Source: an uncultured Clostridia bacterium
GTDB taxonomy: Bacteria; Bacillota; Clostridia; TANB77; CAG-508
Assembly (NCBI GenBank): GCA_944393755.1
Contig: CALYBF010000055.1
Coordinates: 1 to 8,727, forward strand
DNA: 8,727 nt
Direction: 5' to 3'
Shown here: positions 1 through 4,955 of the stretch, piece after piece
Layout: each line of letters opens with the position of its first letter
Position numbering within the stretch: position 1 is the first letter of the stretch
The notes under the pieces: model-generated
Told to the model about the DNA's origin: nothing
Seen by the model: only the letters and a program-made list of their open reading frames with translations
Databases searched by the model: none
Translations under genes and position numbers: made by a program

Positions 1-239
1 GAGAAGTATTATCTAAAGTACAAAATATGAGAAAAGAAAACGGCTTTGAAGTATTAGATAGAATAAATCTATATGTAGCAGGAACGGAAGGACTAGAAGA
101 AGTAATAAGAAAAAATGAAGAACTAATAAAACATGATACATTAGCAAATAAAGTTATATATCATGAGGAAAGAGACAATTATGTAATAACAAATATAAAC
201 GGAGAAAAACTAGACATAGATGTAGAAGTTGTTAAATAA
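1..239 (+). CDS. ileS: Isoleucyl-tRNA synthetase, C-terminal end (partial)
   Basis: The reading frame is open from position 3 of the window to TAA at 237-239 and gives the last 79 residues of a protein whose start lies outside. The segment begins EVLSKVQNMRKENGFEV and goes on to DRINLYV, which I recognise as the C-terminal region of clostridial-type class I isoleucyl-tRNA synthetase, after the anticodon-binding domain. The enzyme charges tRNA-Ile in the cytoplasm. The catalytic HIGH and KMSKS motifs are not in the window, so the call rests on this tail alone. An internal ATG at 27 is not a start: the homologous frame continues upstream of it and it has no good ribosome binding site. A repeat element begins one base after the stop codon. 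Confidence 0.8.
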   Translation, partial: EVLSKVQNMRKENGFEVLDRINLYVAGTEGLEEVIRKNEELIKHDTLANKVIYHEERDNYVITNINGEKLDIDVEVVK

Positions 240-326
240 TGCGACATTTTGGGGACGGGGCTAAAAATTCTCATTTTTGGTAAAAAATGTAAAAATGCGA
301 CAAAAAAGCCACGTTCCTTTTTCGCA
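240..326. repeat. Short repeat element with terminal inverted repeats, copy 1
   Basis: This stretch of about 87 bp starts TGCGACATTTTGGGGACGGGG and ends CGTTCCTTTTTCGCA, so the ends are an imperfect inverted repeat (TGCGA..TCGCA outside, GGGACG..CGTTCC inside with one G-U pair as RNA). Inside it AAATGCGA (293-300) and TCGCATTT (322-329) form a perfect 8-bp hairpin. It is clearly related to the element at 2004-2088: they share ATTTTGGGGAC, AAAAAATGTAAAA and GACAAAAAAG in the same order. It lies directly after the ileS stop codon. It may be a REP- or MITE-like non-coding element, or a structured 3' end that also stops transcription; no transposase is present. Confidence 0.75.
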
Positions 327-334
327 TTTAGCTA

Positions 335-363
335 TTGAAGTTATAATGATTTTATGATAAAAT
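335..363 (+). promoter_or_regulatory. Possible weak promoter for the 100-aa gene
   Basis: TTGAAG (335-340) and TAAAAT (358-363) are separated by 17 bases. Transcription would start near 370, just before or within the three palindromes at 365-421. The match is weak in an AT-rich stretch, so this is tentative. Confidence 0.3.
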
Positions 364-364
364 T

Positions 365-421
365 GTTTGCAAACTGGTACAAAAGTACCATTTGGAATTG
401 TTACTATAGAATTATAGTAAC
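365..421. promoter_or_regulatory. Three stacked palindromes upstream of the 100-aa gene
   Basis: Three perfect dyads follow one another: GTTTGCAAAC (365-374), TGGTAC-aaaa-GTACCA (375-390) and GTTACTATA-gaat-TATAGTAAC (400-421). The last is 9 bp per arm with a 4-base loop and ends about 13 bases before the ribosome binding site of the gene at 443. They could be operators or a hairpin leader. The sequence does not show which. Confidence 0.5.
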
Positions 422-442
422 TAAAAGTAGATTGGAGTAAAA

Positions 443-745
443 ATGCTTAAGCACTATGTCAGATTTGTTGGCAAAAGAGGAAAGCTTACTATCATTGAAA
501 TTCCCAAGAGAGATGAAAAATTTGCTATAGAATATGCAAAAACACATAAAGATATTACTCTTTATAGTTTTTTTGATAGAAACGAATTCGTAGCTGAAGA
601 CGGAGAACTTCTTTTCGGAGAAAAGAAAAATATTTCTAATTGGGTAAGAGTTAGAAAAAGCCGTTTTCGAGTTAATTCTGGCGAAGCTGGCTGTATTGGA
701 TGTATTCTTCCTGGACATCTGATACCAAAAAATCTTTATGATTAG
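443..745 (+). CDS. Uncharacterised 100-aa protein with a C-terminal CxxC
   Basis: I do not recognise this protein. The ATG at 443 has a ribosome binding site (TTGGAG just upstream), and the frame ends with TAG at 743-745 before a clear terminator. The product is basic, with no signal peptide or obvious membrane segment. The C-terminal third is rich in Arg and Lys (VRVRKSRFRVNSG) and followed by GEAGCIGCILPGHL, whose C-x-x-C could bind metal or form a disulfide. Codon use differs from the neighbours: it is visibly less AT-rich and contains CGT, CGA, CTG, ATC and CCC, which the flanking genes rarely use. This hints at acquisition by transfer. An antisense frame over the same bases looks like a shadow, because only the plus strand has the binding site and terminator. 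Confidence 0.6.
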   Translation: MLKHYVRFVGKRGKLTIIEIPKRDEKFAIEYAKTHKDITLYSFFDRNEFVAEDGELLFGEKKNISNWVRVRKSRFRVNSGEAGCIGCILPGHLIPKNLYD

Positions 746-785
746 ACTAAAAATTAAACTTCAATCAAAAAGAAAATGTTTCTTT

Positions 786-811
786 CCCCTTGAATTTAAG
801 GGGTTCTTTTT
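786..811 (+). terminator. Rho-independent terminator after the 100-aa gene
   Basis: CCCCTT (786-791) and AAGGGG (798-803) form a perfect 6-bp GC-rich stem with loop GAATTT, followed by TTCTTTTT. It ends the 100-aa gene and separates it from the metK promoter. Confidence 0.85.
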
Positions 812-832
812 ATTAAATCTAAAATATTAAAT

Positions 833-860
833 TTGACAAAATAATTCAAAATGGTATAAT
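833..860 (+). promoter_or_regulatory. metK promoter
   Basis: A consensus TTGACA (833-838) and TATAAT (855-860) are separated by 16 bases, with TG one base before the -10 (extended -10). Transcription should start near 867, leaving a leader of only about 30 bases. That rules out a SAM riboswitch here and excludes the upstream in-frame ATG at 866 as a start. Confidence 0.85.
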
Positions 861-895
861 AATATATGTCAATTAATAAAAAGAGAGGTAGTAAG

Positions 896-2006
896 ATGAG
901 TAAATATTATTTTACATCAGAAAGTGTAACAGAAGGACATCCAGACAAATTATGTGATACAATATCAGATTGTATATTAGACAGTTATTTAAAACTAGAT
1001 AAAAATGCAAGAGTAGCAGTAGAAACATTTGCATCTGGAAATAAAATAACAATTGCAGGGCAAGTAACAGCAAATACTGAAAAAGAAGTTGATATTGAGA
1101 AATTAGTAAGAGAAAAAATAAAAGAAATTGGATACGATAATGAAAAAACAGATATGGACTACAGAACTTGTGAAATAGAAATTAATATAACAAAACAAAG
1201 CCCAGACATAGCAATGGGAGTAGATGTAGGTGGAGCAGGAGACCAAGGCATAATGTTCCGGATATGCGTGCTCAGATACTAAAGAATATATGCCATATGC
1301 AATTTCTATGGCACATAAACTTTCTAAAAGATTAACAGATGTAAGAAAACAAGGAATATTAGATTATTTAAGACCAGATGGAAAAACACAAGTAACAGTG
1401 GAATATGAAAATGACATACCAAAAAGAATAGAAACAATATTAATATCAACTCAGCATCTAGATAGTGTAAGTCAAGAAGAATTAAAAAATGGAATAATAG
1501 AAAATGTTATAAAACCTGTGGTTCCAGAGAATATGATAGACGAAAATACTAAAATATATGTAAACCCAACAGGTAGATTTGTAATAGGAGGACCTTTAGG
1601 AGATACAGGACTAACTGGTAGAAAAATAATAGTAGATACATATGGTGGTTATAGTAGACACGGTGGAGGCTGTTTTTCAGGAAAAGATCCAAGTAAAGTA
1701 GATAGGTCAGCAGCATATATGCTTCGTCATATTGCAAAAAATCTTGTTGCAAAAGGTTATTGTAAAAAATGTGAAATACAAGTATCATATGCTATAGGTA
1801 TGAAAGAACCATTATCTATTTATATAAATACATTTGGAACAGGTATAAAATCAGAAGAAGAATTAGTACAAATAGTTAAAGAAAAATTTGACTTAACACC
1901 AGATGGAATAATCAATTATTTAGATTTAAAAAGACCAATATATGAAGAAACAACAAACTATGGACATTTTGGAAAAGAAAATTTACCTTGGGAAAAATTA
2001 ATTTGA
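896..2006 (+). CDS. metK: S-adenosylmethionine synthetase, read through a +1 frameshift
   Basis: The product would make SAM from methionine and ATP. The start is ATG 896 with AGAGAGG just upstream; the protein begins MSKYYFTSESVTEGHPDK, with the family's HPDK (residues 15-18). Other MetK signatures are SPDIAMGVD, GAGDQGIMF (113-121), GDTGLTGRKIIVDTYGG and GGGCFSGKDPSKVDRSAAY (from about 256). Frame one runs from 896 to TTC at 1256-1258 and then meets CGG; unshifted it stops at 1280-1282. Skipping C1259 gives GGA TAT GCG TGC, restoring the family motif MFGYA, and the second frame runs to TGA at 2004-2006. The total is 369 residues, close to the usual 370-400, with nothing missing. Since metK is normally essential and no other damage is seen, decay is unlikely. 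Either +1 frameshifting or a sequence error joins the halves. The stop codon lies in a repeat element. Confidence 0.9.
1253..1262 (+). other. +1 frameshift site in metK (ATG TTC CGG A)
   Basis: In the incoming frame the codons are ATG (1253-1255), TTC (1256-1258), CGG (1259-1261). The homologous protein continues only if one base is skipped and GGA (1260-1262) is read as the conserved Gly of MFGYA. Without a shift, translation ends seven codons on. The same layout occurs twice in the acyl-CoA ligase gene. Confidence 0.8.
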
Positions 2007-2088
2007 GAATTTTGGGGACAGGGATTTTTGTTGCATAATAGAAAAAATGTAAAAGTGAGACAAAAAAGGACTGTCCCCATTTGTCTCA
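2004..2088. repeat. Short repeat element with terminal inverted repeats, copy 2
   Basis: This 85-bp element begins TGAGAATTTTGGGGACAGGG and its other end, read on the minus strand, is TGAGACAAATGGGGACAGTC, giving terminal inverted repeats of about 20 bp. GGGGACAG (2014-2021) is fully complementary to CTGTCCCC (2071-2078). TGAGACAAA (2056-2064) pairs perfectly with TTTGTCTCA (2080-2088) and encloses CTGTCCCC in its loop, so an RNA could fold as a hairpin or an H-type pseudoknot. The first TGA is the metK stop codon and the last TCA is the stop codon of the convergent DUF1836 gene. It is homologous to the element at 240-326. Confidence 0.8.
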
Positions 2089-2610
2089 TTTTTCTGTTAT
2101 TTTTAAAAATGTTTTTTGCACATATAATTTGTTTGCAAAAGATTGTACAACATTTCTTAATAAATATTGCTCTTTTGAAAGCCTGTCGTTGTTTATATAA
2201 CTTTCACCAGTAAATGTCATTTTAATTGCTTTTTCAAGCTCAGAACAAAATCTATTATATGCAATATCTATAGGCGATGTTTTTATTGCTAATTTTATTA
2301 ATTTACCTATTTCATCAATACTGTAAATTTGCTTCAAAATAAAAATAACAAATAAATATGCAATATGTTCTTTACTGTATTTTTTGTTAACAGGTGCTTT
2401 TACTACACCATGTTTTACATAATTGTTAATCATTGTTTTTGTAATTATATTATTATCTTTTCCATTATCACTTTTTATATAGTTTGATAAATAGTTTTGT
2501 AATAATGAAACTACTTGGTCTATATATAAATCTATTTCTGGAATTTCGTTCCACCTAGGTAAGTGGAATTTTTTTATTTCCTCATCTAAATTTGATTCAT
2601 TAGAATTCAC
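2086..2610 (-). CDS. DUF1836 domain protein, putative HTH regulator
   Basis: The product has 174 residues. The region around LPRWNEIPEIDLYIDQVVSL, then ITKTMINNYVKHG, then KKYSKEHIAYLFVIFILKQI is typical of the Bacillota DUF1836 family, whose fold resembles MerR-type helix-turn-helix proteins. The DNA target is unknown. The frame is open up to an ATG at 2703, but that lies upstream of the promoter found at 2633-2661. The better start is GTG at 2610, preceded by AGGTGG, which gives a start of MNSNESNLDEEIKKFHLPRW. It is divergent from the acyl-CoA ligase gene, with the two -35 boxes four bases apart, so it may regulate that gene or itself; this is inferred from position only. The stop codon is inside the repeat element shared with the end of metK. 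Confidence 0.8.
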   Translation of the reverse strand: MNSNESNLDEEIKKFHLPRWNEIPEIDLYIDQVVSLLQNYLSNYIKSDNGKDNNIITKTMINNYVKHGVVKAPVNKKYSKEHIAYLFVIFILKQIYSIDEIGKLIKLAIKTSPIDIAYNRFCSELEKAIKMTFTGESYINNDRLSKEQYLLRNVVQSFANKLYVQKTFLKITEK

Positions 2611-2614
2611 TAAA

Positions 2615-2631
2615 ACCACCTCTACAGTGGT
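2615..2631. promoter_or_regulatory. Inverted repeat ACCAC-N7-GTGGT over the DUF1836 start region
   Basis: A 5-bp dyad with a 7-base spacer lies between the -10 box and the GTG start, covering the expected transcription start and the ribosome binding site. It would be a fitting place for an autoregulatory operator, but five-base arms can arise by chance. Confidence 0.3.
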
Positions 2632-2632
2632 G

Positions 2633-2661
2633 ATTATAGCATTTTTTATATGAATAGTCAA
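2633..2661 (-). promoter_or_regulatory. Promoter of the DUF1836 gene
   Basis: On the minus strand TTGACT (2661-2656) and TATAAT (2638-2633) are separated by 17 bases. Transcription would start near 2626, about 15 bases before the GTG at 2610. This fixes the start codon of the gene. Confidence 0.8.
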
Positions 2662-2665
2662 ATAC

Positions 2666-2694
2666 TTGACAAGATATTTAAGATATGATAATCT
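2666..2694 (+). promoter_or_regulatory. Likely promoter of the acyl-CoA ligase gene
   Basis: A consensus TTGACA (2666-2671) is followed by two candidate -10 boxes: GATAAT (2687-2692, spacer 15) or TAATCT (2689-2694, spacer 17). Together with the divergent TTGACT it forms the inverted repeat GTCAA-atac-TTGAC (2657-2670). Confidence 0.55.
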
Positions 2695-2726
2695 AGTTAT
2701 CAATACTAGGTGAAGGAGATATTAAT

Positions 2727-4450
2727 ATGAGAGAAAGATATTTTGAAGCTACAGAATTTGAAAATATTAAGGGGATAATTTATAATTCGGCAAAGAAATA
2801 TGAAAATAATATTGCTTTTATCTTAAAACATAAAAATGAAAAACAAATCAAATATGAAAATATAACATATAAAAAATTTTTAGAAGAAATAAATAGTTTA
2901 GGAACTAAATTTTTTGATTTAGGTTATAAAGACAAAAGAATTGCAATTGTAGGAAGAAATAGTTATGGCTGGGCTTTAACACATTTAACTAATATGCTTC
3001 GGTGGTATTGTTTCTGTTCCACTAGATAAAGAGTTACAAGTAGATGAATTAGAAAGTAGTATTAAAAGAAGTAAGGCAAATATTATTGTTTTTGATGAAA
3101 AATATATAGATAATATAGAAGAAATAAAAAGAAGAAACAATACTTTTTTACAAGATTATATCTGTATGTCTAAAAAAGAAGGATATAAAGATTTAATTTC
3201 TTTAAAAGAAGAAGGAAAAAAATTATTAGAAGCTGGACATAATGAATATGTAAATACTAAAATAGATTCTTTTAAAATGAATATTTTATTGTTTACATCT
3301 GGTACTACTTCAAAATCAAAAGCGGTTATGTTATCACAAAATAATATTGCTTCTAATGTATATGCTATGCAACTTGTTGAAAATTTTTTACCAACAGATG
3401 TTAATTTAGCTTTTTTACCTTTTCACCACATATTTGGTTCTACTGCATTAATAGTAATGCTTGCTTGTGGTATAACAACAGCATTTCCAGACGGACTTCG
3501 TTATGTACAAGAAAATTTAAAAGAATATAAAGTGTCTGTTTTTGTTGGTGTGCCTTTACTTGTAGAAGCTATTTATAAAAAGATAGAACAGGGGATAGAA
3601 AAAAAGAACAAGACTAAACTTGTAAATATAGCAAAAAAAGTTAGTAATTTTTTACTAAAATTTAATATTGATATAAGAAGAAAGTTATTTAAAGAAATAA
3701 TTGATGAATTAGGTGGAAGTTTAAGATTTGTAGTATCAGGTGGAGCACCTTTAGATAAAAGAGTTGCTAAAGGTTTTAACGAATTAGGTTTAAATTTAGT
3801 ACAGGGATATGGTTTAACAGAAACTTCTCCTGTTGTTTCTGCTGAAAATTATAAAAAAGTAAAATATGGTTCTATCGGAATACCTATGGATAATGTTGAA
3901 ATAGATTTTGATAATAAAGACGAAAATGGTATTGGAGAATTAAAAGTAAAAGGTCCTAATGTAATGCTTCGGTTATTATGAAAATGAGGAAGAAACAAAT
4001 AAAGTTCTAATAGACAATTGGTTTTATACTGGTGATTTAGGTTATATGGATAAACAAGGGTTTATTTTTATTACTGGTAGAAAAAAAGATATGATTGTTT
4101 TAAAAAATGGTAAAAAAGTTTTTCCGGACGAACTAGAAGTACTAGTTAATAGATTAGATGAAGTAGAAGAGTGTTTAGTATTTGGACTTCCAAATAAAGA
4201 TGATAAAAATGATATTAAACTTTCTGTTAAAATTGTGTACAATAAGGAATTTATAAAAGAAAAATACGGTGATATAACAGAAGAAGAAATAAGAAATATT
4301 ATTTGGGAGAAAATTAAAAAAATAAATAAGACTTTTCCACCATATAAATATATTAAAAATATGATTTTAACTGATAAAGAATTAATTAAAACAACTACTA
4401 AAAAAGTAAAGAGGGCAGAAGAAATAAAAAATATTATAGAAAGTACTTAA
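2727..4450 (+). CDS. Long-chain fatty acid-CoA ligase (AMP-binding), two +1 frameshifts
   Basis: An ANL-superfamily enzyme that would activate fatty acids to acyl-CoA through an acyl-AMP. It starts at ATG 2727 after AAGGAG. Three frames join into 573 residues, normal for the family: 2727-2999 (1-91), 3001-3969 (92-414), 3971-4447 (415-573). Motifs in order: LLFTSGTTSKSKAV (TSGTT at 190-194, a variant of TSGTTGxPKG), FLPFHHIFG, GGAPLDK, QGYGLTETSPVVS (about 358-370), NVML-GYYENEEET across the second junction, FYTGD (YTGD 433-436), GRKKDMIVLKNGKKVFPDE, and a C-terminal TTTKKVKR with the expected catalytic-lysine region. At each junction the incoming frame reads ATG CTT CGG T, and skipping the C gives the expected Gly. 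Unshifted frames stop at 3027-3029 and 3979-3981. No other damage is seen. The physiological substrate is not evident. Confidence 0.88.
2994..3003 (+). other. +1 frameshift site 1 in the acyl-CoA ligase (ATG CTT CGG T)
   Basis: Incoming codons are ATG (2994-2996), CTT (2997-2999), CGG (3000-3002). Skipping C3000 gives GGT GGT ATT GTT TCT GTT CCA, that is NML-GGIVSVPLDKEL, which fits the family. Unshifted reading stops at 3027-3029. Confidence 0.8.
3964..3973 (+). other. +1 frameshift site 2 in the acyl-CoA ligase (ATG CTT CGG T)
   Basis: Incoming codons are ATG (3964-3966), CTT (3967-3969), CGG (3970-3972). Skipping C3970 gives GGT TAT TAT GAA and rebuilds the well-known motif GPNVMLGYY of acyl-CoA ligases. 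Unshifted reading stops at 3979-3981. The ten bases are identical to those of site 1. Confidence 0.85.
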
Positions 4451-4468
4451 ACCTAAGTACTTTCTATA
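4435..4468. terminator. Bidirectional terminator with a perfect 15-bp stem
   Basis: TATAGAAAGTACTTA (4435-4449) and its exact complement TAAGTACTTTCTATA (4454-4468) flank the loop AACC. It serves two convergent genes and is built from their coding ends: it contains the stop codon of the acyl-CoA ligase (4448-4450) and that of the DUF1064 gene (4464-4466). The T-tract is poor on the plus side, so release efficiency is uncertain. Confidence 0.6.
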
Positions 4469-4817
4469 TTTCTGTTATTTTTAAATTATATTTATCTTCA
4501 AAAACTTTCTTTTTTGCAATATATTCTTTTGTTTTAAACCCTTTTACATCTATTACTTCTGTTGAACCGTCTTTATTAAATATAATAAAATCTGGTTTAT
4601 ATTTTAAGCTAGGTGCTAGCATAAATATTGGTTGCAAGCAAAAACCATTTATTTCGCCTGCTTGTAATTTTATTTTTAATTCACAATAAAAATCAGCTTC
4701 TTTTTGACTATCAAATGTATGTCCGTCTACTGATACTTTATTTGCTCTATATTTACTTTTCTTCTTCATTTTACTGTCTGTAAAATTTTTATAATCTTCC
4801 ACACTCCAATGTTCCAT
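4464..4817 (-). CDS. DUF1064 family PD-(D/E)XK nuclease-like protein
   Basis: The product has 117 residues. SKYRANKVSVDGHTFDSQKE followed by ADFYCELKIKLQAGEI, a gap, then KYKPDF and TEVIDVKGFKTKEY is the DUF1064 pattern found mostly in phages and prophages. The acidic and lysine residues fit a PD-(D/E)XK nuclease core: E40, D76 in KPDF, and D90-V-K92 in IDVKGF. The substrate is not known. The start is ATG at 4817, with AAAGGAG eight bases upstream; an upstream in-frame ATG at 4868 would precede the expected transcript. No other phage genes surround it, so it is either a lone remnant or a domesticated gene. It converges with the acyl-CoA ligase and diverges from the exonuclease gene. Confidence 0.8.
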   Translation of the reverse strand: MEHWSVEDYKNFTDSKMKKKSKYRANKVSVDGHTFDSQKEADFYCELKIKLQAGEINGFCLQPIFMLAPSLKYKPDFIIFNKDGSTEVIDVKGFKTKEYIAKKKVFEDKYNLKITEI

Positions 4818-4839
4818 TTTTTTCTCCTTTTCTTTTTGT

Positions 4840-4868
4840 ATTATACAGAAAAAAAATAAAAAGTGCAA
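4840..4868 (-). promoter_or_regulatory. Possible promoter of the DUF1064 gene
   Basis: On the minus strand TATAAT lies at 4845-4840, with TTGCAC (4868-4863) 17 bases upstream. The -10 is perfect and the -35 weak. The resulting leader is about 16 bases. Confidence 0.5.
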
Positions 4869-4883
4869 CCAGAAAATGAAAGA

Positions 4884-4897
4884 AAAAGTTAACTTTT
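4884..4897. repeat. 14-bp palindrome between divergent promoters
   Basis: AAAAGTTAACTTTT is a perfect palindrome between the promoters of the DUF1064 gene and the exonuclease operon. It might be an operator, but simple A/T arms around GTTAAC are not rare in DNA of this composition. Confidence 0.3.
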
Positions 4898-4905
4898 AAT
4901 GCTTA

Positions 4906-4934
4906 TTGTACAAATTATTAAAATATAGTATAAT
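4906..4934 (+). promoter_or_regulatory. Promoter of the exonuclease-rsgA-rpe operon
   Basis: TTGTAC (4906-4911) and TATAAT (4929-4934) are separated by 17 bases, and GGAGG follows at 4944-4948 before ATG 4956. It is the only convincing promoter before the three closely spaced genes. Confidence 0.75.
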
Positions 4935-4955
4935 ATAATTGTTGGAGGAAAAGAA

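Noticed and set aside
404..718. Antisense 104-aa frame over the 100-aa gene
   Set aside because: It lacks a ribosome binding site and recognisable features, while the plus-strand frame has a binding site and a terminator in the right place.
839..895. SAM riboswitch upstream of metK
   Set aside because: The promoter leaves only about 30 bases of leader, too short for any known SAM riboswitch, and no fitting helices or terminator follow it.
866..1282. ATG at 866 as the metK start, and the frame to 1282 as a separate 138-aa gene
   Set aside because: The promoter's TATAAT ends at 860, so transcription starts near 867. ATG 896 has the binding site AGAGAGG and the family N terminus. The last seven codons from CGG onwards do not match MetK and are the out-of-frame tail.
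2611..2703. N-terminal extension of the DUF1836 protein to the ATG at 2703
   Set aside because: This stretch holds the gene's own TTGACT/TATAAT promoter, and the conserved domain begins well after GTG 2610, which has an AGGTGG binding site.
1259..3972. CGG reassigned to another amino acid (for example Trp or Gln, as known in some bacteria)
   Set aside because: A plain three-base reassignment does not restore the reading frame. At all three sites the homologous protein resumes one base later, so a shift or four-base reading is needed.
2727..4450. Acyl-CoA ligase as a decayed pseudogene
   Set aside because: Apart from two identical +1 sites there are no stops, deletions or lost motifs, and the same site occurs in the normally essential metK. 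Decay would give varied lesions.
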